This document shows, one piece after another, positions 1-11,642 of a stretch of 64,000 nucleotides of DNA; the stretch's first letter is position 1; the number at the start of each line of letters is the position of its first letter. The position numbers and the translations under genes were made by a program. The DNA is taken from positions 1,526,804 to 1,590,803 of the forward strand of contig NW_022985443.1 in NCBI RefSeq assembly GCF_010093595.1. Reading direction: 5' to 3'. The DNA is from Mytilinidion resinicola (taxonomy: Eukaryota > Ascomycota > Dothideomycetes > Mytilinidiales > Mytilinidiaceae). Under the pieces are notes generated by a model that saw nothing but the letters and a program-made list of their open reading frames with translations, was not told the origin of the DNA and made no database searches.

Positions 1-3000
1 CCCTTCCCAGGCTCTTCATTGTCTTTTTCAGCATCTTTATGGTCATCCTTAAGAATGAAGTATGCCCCCCGCATGTGTCGGCCGAATGCTACACCATTAC
101 GCCATCGTGTTGCCACCTCCTTCGCCCTATCATTGATAGCGAAAGCTTCGGGAGTGTTGGGTTCAATACCGAACTTCTCCAAAAGCTCACTGAAGTGCAT
201 CAGTCCATTAGGGTTCATATCAATCTCTTTCAGTATAGCCTCCTTGGTGGGAACTCTTTCCCAGTCGACAGCGTCCTTATTAGCATCATTGGGATTCATG
301 GGGTGAGGCGGTGGCTTTATGGAAATTCTGTCGAGAACATTGGTGCCCTCATTGGGAACGCAATATACTTGAACGAATTTTTCCTTCTCAGCCTTCATGT
401 CTTGAACCATCTCCTGCCAGGCCTCCCGCGAGATATTTCCATTCATGTTCTTGGCCTTGTTCCGCGCTAGACGTTCACGATACCAAGAGGCGATGTCGTC
501 TATCGCCGCCCCCAAAGTGCGGCCAAGATCCTCAATAAGCTTGCTGAGATCTTCGGTGAGCTCGGCGCCCAAGGTAGCAGCCAGAGCCTCGTCCTGCAGA
601 CACTCAACCAATTCTGTGATTGTGTTCTGGAGTATGTGCTCGAGATACCAGGCATGTTCAGTCGTAAATTCAGGCAGGCGTCTGTCCCGATCGTAGGATT
701 GTGCCAATCTTGGAATCCTATGATAGCTTCTTTCAACAGCTCGCAGACCGTCCACTTCTTTGAGGATATCTCTAGCCTCGTGCACTTTGGTCTGTACCAT
801 GACCCGAGATGAAGCGTTGGCCTCCGGGTTTCCAGCGGTAGTGTGATTTCTCTGGCCCTCGGACTCGAGTCTTTGCAGCTCCATTGTGAGAGTCTCATTT
901 GCGTTAACCAACTCCTGCTCTATCTTGAGCAGCTCGTCTACCCTTACAGTAAGGTCGTGACGTTCTTGAGTAACTGCTCTAACGGTGTCGTCTTTCTCGG
1001 GAGTGAGCTCATTCTTGTCGGCAGTTAGGCTATTGATCTGGATCTTGAGTTCAGCGTTCTTAGCTTGCAAGTCCGTGGTGGTGGACTGTGGTCCCTCCTT
1101 CTCCTTATCGAGTTCCCGACTCTCCCTGGCTACAGTCTGGTAGGCTTGATGCCACTGCTGAGCTTTCTTAGAGAGTTCCGCCACCTTTTCCTCATGGTCA
1201 GCACGAGCTTGGGTAAGTTTCGTTGCAAGGTCATCTCTCTCAAAGACAAGTTTCTCGTTGTCAGCAGTTAGGCTGTGGACCTCAGTTTCAAATCCAGCGA
1301 TCTTGGCGGCATCTTCCTCAAGCTCGGAACGTGTTTGATTGAGCTCCGCCGCGATCGCGTCTTTCTCAGAGGTAAGCTTCTCTTTCTCCGCAGTCAGATG
1401 GCGTATTTCAGCGTCGAGCTTAGCAATCTTGGTTCAAAGCTCAGAGACCTTGGCGACTTCTTTCGCAAGATCAACACGTGCTTGAACAAGCTCAGCGGCA
1501 ATTTCGTCTTTCTCAAACGCAAGCCTATTCTTCTCGGCAGTCAGGCTGGTAATCTTAGCGTCGCAGTCAGCCTTTTCAGCTTCCAGATCCTGAGAGCTTG
1601 TTTGATTGCCTACCGCGTCGGCTCTTTTCTTCTCAAGTTCCCGGATCCTCTCCTCGAGGTCAGAGACTCTAGCTTGTGCGGTTTCGTTTTGCTCAACCAG
1701 ATCCGATTTCCCCTTCGACAAAGTCCTCCGGGGCTGCTCTTTTTCGTCAATAAGCTTGTTAAAGCCCTCCATTGCCGACTTCATATCAGCGCCAGCGGCG
1801 GTCCTGGCCTGTTGTGTCGATCTACGGGCAGAATCTCGCTCTTCCGTAAGAATTTGAATGTCTTCTCGAAGATCCGCAATCGTTTGGACGCTTTTAGGGT
1901 TGTCGTCTTTCATAGTTTCAAGGAGACCATTCAACTCGACAATGATCTTGTCCTTGGCGTCTACGTCAGCTTTCCGACCGTCTTTTTCTTGCCTGAGCTT
2001 CTGGAGAGCTGTATTGTACTTGTCATCGAATTCCTTGAGGTCGGAGCGGGCTTTGGCGGCGCTGGCTAATTCAGCTTTAAGTTTCCGAATCTCTGCGCGG
2101 CGTTCAGAGTCTTGAGAGGCAGTCTTAGCCTTATGTTCTTTCAACGCGTCCGCATAAGGCTTGATCTGTTGATCAATTTTTGCAAGACTGTCTCTCAAGC
2201 TATTCACTTCCTGTTCCAGATTGTCTTTCTCAATCTTCAGCCGGTCCTTCCAAGCCTCCAGTTCTTTGTAGAGTTTTTGATCCTCTTTGGTTTCCTCCTT
2301 GGTCTGTTGAAGACGGTCTCTTAAGGTCTTAACCTCAAGTTCCAGATTGCTCTTCTCAGTATTGCACTTTTCTTGCTGGACCTTATCTGTTTGCGCAAGG
2401 TCTTGCATCTGCTTGTCCTTTGTTTCAAGACTTTTCCTCAAGGTGTTGTTTGCGAGCACCAGATTGCTTTGCTGCTCCTTTGGCTGGGCACCATCCCTCA
2501 ACGTCTTAACTTCGAGCTCCAGAGTACCGATTCTGGTCCTTAGCCTCTCCTTCTCGGCCTGATGCGTCTTTACCAGCCCTTGGTTCTCATTGTTTTTCGC
2601 TTCGAGACTATCCCTACAGGTCTTGACTGCGTGTACCAGATTGCCTTTACCGGGATCATTCCGACTCTGCTGATTCTTTGCTTGAAGACTCTCCCTCAAG
2701 CTCTTGACCTCGAGGTCCAGCTTGCCCTTCTCAGTCCTCAGCTGTTCTTTCTCAGCCTTACGCTTCTCCTTCTTAGCCTCCAGTGCCCGCCTAAGGCTGC
2801 CGTCCGTACTCATCTCATCCCTCTTTAACGCCTCAATGTCCCCATCCGCCCTCCTCTTTTCCCCTTGAAGATCGCGAACTGACCCCGCCTGCCTCCTCAG
2901 CTGTTCATCAACCCTCCTCTTCGCATCCCTAACCTCATCCCTCTCCCTCTCAACCGCCTTAACCCTTGCATCAGCCGCCTTCCGCTCCCTAATCTCATCA

Positions 3001-4064
3001 TCCCAGCACCTCTCCAGTACACTCTGATGCCTCCGCAGCCCCGTCGCCTCCCTAACATACGTCAACAGCATGCCAGCCGTGCTCACATACCTCGCCTGGC
3101 TCGCCTCCGCTCTCCGCGTCTGCGCATCCGCCTCAACATTCGCATTCCCAATCTGCGAGCGCACCGCATCGGCTTCCGCAACATGCCGCGCATCCTGCTC
3201 GCGAAGGTACTTGAAATCGGTATCTAGCCGACGCAGCGCGTCAACTTGAGCGGCGATTCTGTCCTCATAGAGCCGCCTCGCCCTCACCTGGTTCCGCGCA
3301 AGCACCCCCGTCCCCGCCCTCACCGCCCTCCGATACTCCGCAAACCTCCGCCTCTCCCTGCCCAGCGCCGCCGCCCCGCCAAACGGCAGGGGATGTTGGT
3401 CGCGGAGTAGTCGCCGGAGCTCCACGGCGGCGGGGTCCTCCCATCCCGTCGCGAGCTTGTAGCCCCCTTCTAGCAGGGTGTAGGCGAGGAGCATGGGGAA
3501 GTAGCACTCCTTGTCCGCAACGAAGGGGACGACTTGTTCGGCGAGTGCTCCGAGTCTGGATATCCATTTCCGCACTTTCTGGCTCTTGAAGCCGGGGAGG
3601 CGGGCGAGGAGGGAGGGGCCGTAGTGGGGTAAGGCGATGAGGAGGAGGGCTTGCATGGGTGCTGGGAGGGTTGAGAAGGTGTGGATGAGCGTGGCGAGAT
3701 GGGCGGCTGGGATGAGGGTGCTAGTGGAGGCATCTTCTGGGGTAGGTTGGGGCGAGGGGGAAATCGATGCGGTGGCTACTGGAGATGACGAAGACGTTGG
3801 GCTGAATGAGGGTGAGAGGGAGGAAGGCTCGGATGAAGCGGCCGGAAATTCGAGGGGTTTTGTTGACGAAGGAAAGGGGGAGGTGGAGGTAAACTCCTCG
3901 ACTGGTAGGGATACCGGGCTGGGGAAGTTCGATTGGTCGAAGTCGTTCTCTGGTCGAGTGCCGATGAGCACTGCAGCACCGGCAGCTAGCCCGCCCACGA
4001 GGGCTGGGGCAGCGTTTCTGACATCGTCGAGGATGCCGTTGCGTTGGTAGCCGGGGTTGTTCAT
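1..4064 (-). pseudogene. long coiled-coil protein gene with an in-frame stop (3' end outside window)
   Basis: The reading frame starts at ATG 4064 (first residues MNNPGYQRNG) and runs 876 codons to a TGA at 1434-1436. The same frame then stays open with the same heptad character down to base 1, so the ancestral protein exceeded 1,350 residues. Near the N-terminus is a short Gly/Ala-rich hydrophobic segment (APALVGGLAAGAAVLIG), possibly a membrane anchor, then a Ser/Pro/Thr-rich stretch, a basic helical region and many hundreds of residues of coiled coil with repeated LELEVKTLRD-like and SLTAEK-like units. A clean 52-nt intron (4150..4099, GTGAGT...CTCACAG) lies just upstream; it is out of phase with the Met at 4193, so it probably sits in the 5' UTR and 4064 is the start. 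I do not recognise the family. The stop may be a true nonsense mutation, a sequencing error, or lie within an unrecognised intron. If it is real, a truncated 876-residue protein is still possible. Confidence 0.65.
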
Positions 4065-4651
4065 GGCGATCTCAAGAGAGCTGGAGACGACTGTTGAGCT
4101 GTGAGTGTTTTGATCTTTTGATTTTGGAGCGTTTGATATTGCGTACTCACAAGAAACGGGTGTGTTTGATGCAAAAATCGGGACGCCAAACACCCAATGC
4201 GATGGTGCGGTCCCTTAGACCTTGTAAAGGGAGATAGTTATAACTACTTAAAAATGATAAAAGTACGCCTTCGCGTGTAAAGCACTGGCTGTGTGCAATA
4301 TATGTTGTTGGAATCTTTGAGAAGAAGACAGGTGGGCAACATCTAACAGCGTGTATACAGAAAGTAAATCTTGACAAAGAATTTAGACATTGAAGTACGA
4401 AAGGAAAAGGTCACAGAGATCGCGAGGTTTTGCGCAGAGGTTTCTTTCTACGGATAAAAGTACATTGTGAAAGGTGCTACCTTTCTTTGCCTCTTGGTCA
4501 ATACCTTTGTCTTTTGGACAAAGGGCCAACTAGCAAAGAGCGCCACGAAGGGGAATACATTCGATTGGTCGATTTCTCTATCCGAATGTCAATTCTGCCC
4601 GACACGGCCTGGTACTAACATTGGAAACTCACATGGAACTACAGCCTCCTG

Positions 4652-5722
4652 CTATGCATGCTCTCCGCCGGCCCCTTGATCCGGGGGCTCCTGAGCCTGC
4701 CTTGCTCTCCTTACTCTCTCCTCAGCAGCCCTCGCCAGTATTTCCCTCCGACTAAGGCCACCAGCCAGCACATCCCCACCAGCACTACTAACCACCGTAT
4801 TGCCCTCTCCACCCCCTAGCACAAACTCCCCACCCGTCCACCCCCCATGATCCATTACCTCCTCCTCCGCCGGCTGATAATACTCCTCATTCCCCACACT
4901 CCTCCCCCCACTCCTCCAATCATCCCTATCCACCTCCTTCTCAATCTGATGGCACAGATTCCAGAAATCCCGATCATGCGGCCCAAACACATTATGCGCC
5001 AGCTCATGACACAGCGTCTTCCGAATCGTCTTATAGTCCCTATACCCATCATACGCATCCGTTCGTAACCGCAGTTCGATAACCTCGCCCTGGTTGCGGT
5101 TCAGCCCCAGTGTGCGCGACTCGTGCGTCGTGTGCATGGCGGGGTCCATCTCCGTCAGCAGCGGGACGGCGAATTTGTGCGCGCGCATCGCAGCGCGGAT
5201 GCCGGCGTCGTCGCGGAGGCGTTCGAGGAAGGCGAGGGAGCGCTCCGGGCGCGGGAGGTAGGGGAGTGGGCGGAGGGTGTGGAACGTGTAGGTGGCGTCG
5301 TCTTGGATGCGCTGGTTGGAGCGGCCGGTGCGGGAGGGGCGCGCGGATTTGATGGGTGAGGGGCGGCGGGGAGCGGAGGCGGCGGCGATGGAGGCGTTGA
5401 GAGAGGATATCTCGGCGGCGGTGGAGCCCATGAGGACGATCTTCTTGGAAAGGAGCGTGGAGAGGGGTATGGACGGGTCCTTGAAGGGCGGCTTGAGGAG
5501 CCCGACTTTTGGGGTTATGAGGAATTTCTGGTTGGAGGGAGGGATGGATAGGTCTGTAGAGACATGTTCGGAGAGGTCTGCGAGAGTCGCATGGCTGGGA
5601 AAGGTAAGCTGTATCGGCTTTCCGTGGTGCACTATCGTGAGATTGGTGTCGTCGCCACTGGTTGAAGGTGTTGAGGTTGGATTAAGCTCATTTTGAGCCT
5701 GAGGATCATCTTTCGCAGCCAT
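4652..5722 (-). CDS. ubiquitin-like plus WLM domain metalloprotease
   Basis: This is a single-exon gene of 356 residues. Residues about 27-98 look like a ubiquitin-like fold (NLTIVHHGKPIQLTF, LSTLLSKKIVLMGS). Residues about 142-270 form the WLM (Wss1p-like metalloprotease) domain, with zinc-binding HELAH at 239-243 and a third histidine in FGPHD (249). The pairing of an N-terminal ubiquitin-like domain with WLM matches the fungal 'ubiquitin and WLM domain-containing metalloprotease' family, related to Wss1/SPRTN proteases that clear DNA-protein crosslinks and SUMO/ubiquitin-marked proteins. A role in crosslink repair is inferred from that family. The C-terminus is acidic then Arg/Glu-rich and low in complexity. 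A Met at 5722 with no in-frame Met upstream was taken as the start. A possible very short 5'-UTR intron (5787..5749) is not secure. Confidence 0.88.
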   Translation of the reverse strand: MAAKDDPQAQNELNPTSTPSTSGDDTNLTIVHHGKPIQLTFPSHATLADLSEHVSTDLSIPPSNQKFLITPKVGLLKPPFKDPSIPLSTLLSKKIVLMGSTAAEISSLNASIAAASAPRRPSPIKSARPSRTGRSNQRIQDDATYTFHTLRPLPYLPRPERSLAFLERLRDDAGIRAAMRAHKFAVPLLTEMDPAMHTTHESRTLGLNRNQGEVIELRLRTDAYDGYRDYKTIRKTLCHELAHNVFGPHDRDFWNLCHQIEKEVDRDDWRSGGRSVGNEEYYQPAEEEVMDHGGWTGGEFVLGGGEGNTVVSSAGGDVLAGGLSRREILARAAEERVRRARQAQEPPDQGAGGEHA

Positions 5723-6237
5723 AATTGTGTTTTCGAGGAGCAGTCAAGCTGTAAGTGTGAGTGAGGAGTAGAGGATTCATGTTGTACCTTGCCCGAGTTT
5801 ATGAGGCAGGTTCGTTGGATTTCCCAAGGCTTCCATGGATTCGTCGTCCATCTCGGGAGTAGCCGATTTGTCATCTGTCGTGCTGGTGCCACGGTACGAA
5901 GTAATCTAAATATCACGTTTACGGAAAGTAGTCAAATTTCTGAATAGTAGAATAATAATCTAGGTATACGGCATACCCGCCAGGAGGATTGAGTATCTAA
6001 TAGGTTTATACAGCTCTCAGCCACCCCGGCAGCGCACCAACTCGACCCTAAAAACCGGGTATCAAGAATGCCAGCGAACATCTAAGTCTCGGAGCGGATC
6101 CAAGATGAGCGCTCTTTTACGCCCAAAACGTACGCCAGATAGAATATGCAAGACAGAACGCCAACCTCTACCGTTGAGTGATCCAAAACTCTCGGATCGT
6201 AAAATGAGCTGTGAAATATGAAAGGAGTATCTGAAGA
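5723..6237. other. intergenic, no gene seen
   Basis: This is the upstream region of the WLM protease gene, and the 3' flank of the LicD gene. No open frame here resembles a protein and no RNA gene was seen. Confidence 0.6.
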
Positions 6238-7415
6238 TCATTTGCCCTCTTTTTCGGACTTTTCTTCCTCAGGATTTTCTTCTTTGGCCTTCTCTATGGC
6301 CTTTTCTTTCTCTTCCTTCTCCTTCTCTTGTGCCTCATTGTACTTTCGCATTCGTTCTTCGTTATCATGCTTGTCTTTGGCGTCTTGCTCGGGTGTCTTC
6401 TGCCATTCTTTGGCACTAGGGTCCCAGATATGGCTGTCTAGATGTTAGTTCAAGCACCTGCATAGGCTTGCAATACAAACTTACCCTTCATACGAGGTCA
6501 GAACCAGAGCTTTTTGTTGATATTCCTCAGTCAGAATCTTGTCATAGGCGTAGGGAATTTTCGCCAGGACACCTTCGTACACACTCTCCCTTAGTGGGTA
6601 CAAGTCGCTCGTTCTGTAACGATGGTAGTTCTTACACACCCAAACGCCAGGAGCGGCGTCCGGGTGGGTTTCGCTGAGTCCTGTGATATCGATGTAGAGG
6701 CCGTTCCGAATATCGATCCATCGAGCGTCAATGATATTCATTCCATCGCCTCGCTCGCGCTCCCATATCCACGAGTTCACATCCAGGAGATATTCTCTCT
6801 TCACTTTCCCATCTTCGGAGACGTAGTGGTTGTACGTTTGATTGTACTTCTCGCCCAGATGATGAAGCGTCGCACCCGAGACCTGGGTATCAACATCCCA
6901 ATCCCATGGTAACATCTGCAATACAGTATTAGCTGGGACCTTTGGTTCTTCAAAGCTTTCTGGTGTACCTTTCCATTCCACCACCATCCTAATAGAGTCC
7001 CGTGCGCTATCCAGGTGTCCAGCCCATTCTCTCTGAAAAAGTTCAAGTATGCGCGAATCATATGTGTGAGGGTATCGGTTCGTTCATCGTAATCTACAAC
7101 GCCTTTGAAATATCGGATATCGTAATGGCCCATAATATCATCACCGCTAGGAAAAATGTCAGCAGCTGTCGAAGTGATGGATCGGACGAATCATACCCAG
7201 GCTCATCTGCAAAAAAGTTAGCCTTATCTTTGAAGCAGAGGAAAGACGTATAGGAACGCACGGAAGTATTTGTTCTTCGACTTGTCCTCCACTCTCTTCA
7301 CCAGCGAAGCACTTGATCCCGACGATCCTTCGGCCTCGGACGGCGCTGGGGCCGCTATCCCCATCGCCAAACATGATGCTGTTGCAACCGCTGCTGCATA
7401 CTGCAGTAATCTCAT
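6238..7415 (-). CDS. LicD-family / MNN4-like mannosylphosphate-type protein, secretory
   Basis: There are five exons: 7415..7262, 7206..7197, 7146..6969, 6915..6485 and 6433..6238, giving 322 residues in phase. The protein starts with a signal peptide (MRLLQYAAAVATASCLAMG). The LicD core reads FHEPGGDDIMGHYD, then a conserved IAHGTLLGWWWNGKMLPWDWDVD block typed by the GWWWNGK/PWDxDxD signature of nucleotidyltransferase-fold LicD proteins. It ends in a Lys/Glu-rich tail, as in yeast Mnn4. The family is linked to phosphocholine or mannosylphosphate transfer onto glycans in the Golgi, so a role in cell-wall or glycoprotein decoration is inferred. Exon 2 is only 10 nt and sits between introns of 55 and 50 nt with ideal signals (GTGCGT...GCTAAC...TTTTGCAG and GTATGA...GCTGAC...TCCTAG). 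Without that exon the conserved N-terminal motif breaks. Confidence 0.87.
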
Positions 7416-9193
7416 TATCTAACAGGGTAGGAACTGGCGTGAAAGGCAACGCAAGGCTCAAGGAAGCGATTGCGGCGAAGGACTCGAGAGCGTGGATAAG
7501 TGTCGCAAGCTATAATTAGGGGCGCCGAGAGAATATTCAGGCGTCCAAAGTAATCAGATGGGTACGGGGAGTCGGAGTTCAGCTATCGGGGAGGGAGGAG
7601 GCGAGGCTGAGAACGTGCAAACGTGTGGCTCGTGAGCGCGTGCGGAAGGGGTGCGGAGAAGGCTGGGACGGATCGCGAGGGCGATTACTACACAATTAGG
7701 AGGAACGAGGGCGAGATACTAGGGAAGGACAAGCGCAGCAACAGTAGGAGAATAGGAAGGAGGCTGTGGCGGTTCAGCGCGGGTCAGCGCAGGGAGTTAA
7801 TCGATGTCGGCGCCAAGGGCATCGCTGGCGCCACGGTCTTTTGGGGCAAACGGTCGCGTGCGGGACGGCAATCAGGGAGAGAAACCTCAGATTCGTGTCG
7901 TGCTGCCGGTGCCGTCACTGCCGCCCGCGCCCGTGTTACGCCTTGTGAGTGGTGGAGAGAAGGGCTGGCTTCTCCACAGCGCTTGGGGCCGCCCTGTCTT
8001 GTAGCCTTTCAGCTCATAGTCTGATAAGATTATGCGTGGAAGAGGTGTATCTGAAGAGACAGGGGCGGGAGATGTTGTCCTTCTCCGTCCATCGAGTGCT
8101 ACATATGTTCCAAAGGCCGCGTCAACCCTCAGGCGTCCCATGGTACCAAAATACACGGCCATTCACTCCGCAGTGGATCGGTTCTTAGCGGATACGATGC
8201 ATGCACCCTGTTTCATGCCAAGTCTCAACCCCAGTGTGCAGACGTCAGCTGGCCGCTATTGTGCTGTTCGCGTCTCAGCCTGGGGTTCTGAATATGGGTG
8301 GCGTCTACAAAGCGGTGCAACATGCCCAAACCATTTTGCATTACGTCGTCGCCATGCGCGTCCACACCCCGCCTCATTTCGTGTCCCGCGGAGGGTCGAA
8401 CACAAAGGCACAAAGGCACGTCTATTGATCAGAAATCAGAAGACGACAAATAGCCGACCGCGAGGCGCCTGTGCTAGGGGTCGCGAAGGAGCCGAGACAT
8501 TAAGGAATATGCTCCGAGCGGGATAGAATCCTGCAGGATTGGATCTGGGGCAAGCGACTAGAGGGCAACGAATCACATGTCTATGCAGTTGTAATTTTCT
8601 GCTTCAGGATGTACAAAGGTGCCTGCGTTCTAATCCTCGACAGCCAAGGAACAGTCGTGGGCCGCTTTAAGATCCTCAATATGGGGTGTATCTAAGGAGG
8701 TTGGATCCAGATATATTTACGTGGTTACTAAGATTTTGAATCGGATGAGGGATCCGAGAAGCTATATTTACATGCTTAGGTGTTCAAAAGAAGCAGTGAT
8801 AGGTCGAACACTGGCCAGGGGCTGTGCTAGTTGGCTTGTTTCTCTACAACGTACAGTAACATCAGAAACGTCAGGATTAGAGCAGTCACGAGCCGTAGCT
8901 GATTGAGTCATCGTAACATATCAGATCGCAGATACCTCATCCTCCCTAAACAGATCACATTATGTCTGAGTGCAGACGAGGCGTCCGTATATTGCAGACA
9001 TCCATCCGATCCTCGCAAAAAGTCCTGCGTCCAGAATAGGAACATTTTAGCGTCGAATACCGATGATATAATTGCATCGAATGTCGCTAGTGTTACAGCA
9101 AGACTTTTGCCTCGATCCTGTACGAGGACTTCCAAGGTAATCTAACCCCCAAACGCTGGACCCAACCAAACGCCACCCTAGAAGACGAAATGG
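7416..9193. other. 1.8-kb stretch without a recognisable gene
   Basis: It lies between the LicD gene start and the 3' end of RVB2. Several open frames occur, the longest 164 codons on the plus strand at 8032-8526, but they are rich in Arg, Cys and Trp, lack domain motifs and overlap each other in different frames, as random GC-rich sequence does. No tRNA boxes or repeat family were seen. Confidence 0.5.
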
Positions 9194-10782
<1,589 letters not shown>

Positions 10783-11642
10783 GGCGTTTGATCAGGACGA
10801 AAGGCGTGTGGGAAACGCGTGGTGGAGGAGGATGAGGTGTTCGTTGCGCGCAGCGGAGCTCTCTGCGACGGATCGACGTTCAAAATGTTGCCAAGGCGCC
10901 AAGGCGCCAAGGCCGTGAAACTCGAGCGGCGCAAATCAGGCTCTCCCGCTCTGTCGGAGGCGTTGGAGGCGTTGCAGGCGCTAATCTCGACGTCCTCCCT
11001 TCCCCGACCTGCTCTTCCTCTCCTGCGCTGTGTCTCCCGTGAGCGATAACCTTTGTAACTGTGAGCGATAACCGTGAGCGGCTAGTTCCGCTGCGTGTCG
11101 GGAGTGTGCATCAGTTGACCGCCCTTCCCAGGCACCGCACGCCGCTGTCACACAGCAGACCGTCCTGTACTGCATCGTTTCTTCCTGGACGGGCTCCCCT
11201 GACTCCTCACCTTCACGAGCACGAGGGCCTCCGCCCGTTGATCCCTCCGTCGTAGGGCTGCGCCGAGCGCGTCTGTCCAGTCCACCTTGCGCGGCTCTAT
11301 ATTATGAAACAACAGAGGCGGGGAGGTCGTCCTGTATTCTCACACCTTGTCTGGACACCAAGAGATGGACACCTGGCCAAAGGACAGGGGTCAGTGAAAT
11401 CGCTCTTTATCGCGCCGGGTTTGATCCAGTGAAGACTGAGATCACACCAACTGCGTCTTTCGTCCACCTCACTTAACCTCCGCTTCGACTACCCGTGGAA
11501 ATTCAACCTCCACCATCACCCAGCTCACGCCTGCTTCAGTAAACAACCGGAACCCTCACCGACTGCACATAAGCCCCCAAACTACACCGACATAGAAGGG
11601 CAAGGCGGCGCCTTTCATCCAGGGTCTAACAATCTTTGGACC
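10783..11642. other. divergent promoter region between rvb2 and the coiled-coil gene
   Basis: This 860-bp GC-rich spacer holds an 8-bp CCAAGGCG unit repeated three times in tandem (10891-10914) and a 13-bp direct repeat GTGAGCGATAACC at 11039-11051 and 11061-11073, followed by a partial copy. No gene is apparent. Confidence 0.5.
10891..10914. repeat. three tandem copies of an 8-bp unit (CCAAGGCG)
   Basis: A short perfect to near-perfect tandem array lies about 110 bp upstream of the rvb2 start codon. It could be replication slippage or a protein-binding array; nothing in the sequence decides. Confidence 0.7.

Noticed and set aside
1275..2069. 264-codon plus-strand open frame
   Set aside because: It is codon-aligned antisense to the coiled-coil gene. 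Low stop frequency there follows from the Glu/Lys/Leu-rich sense codons, and the protein is hydrophobic noise.
8032..8526. 164-codon plus-strand open frame
   Set aside because: Overlapped by other frames of similar length, with no motif and composition like random GC-rich DNA.
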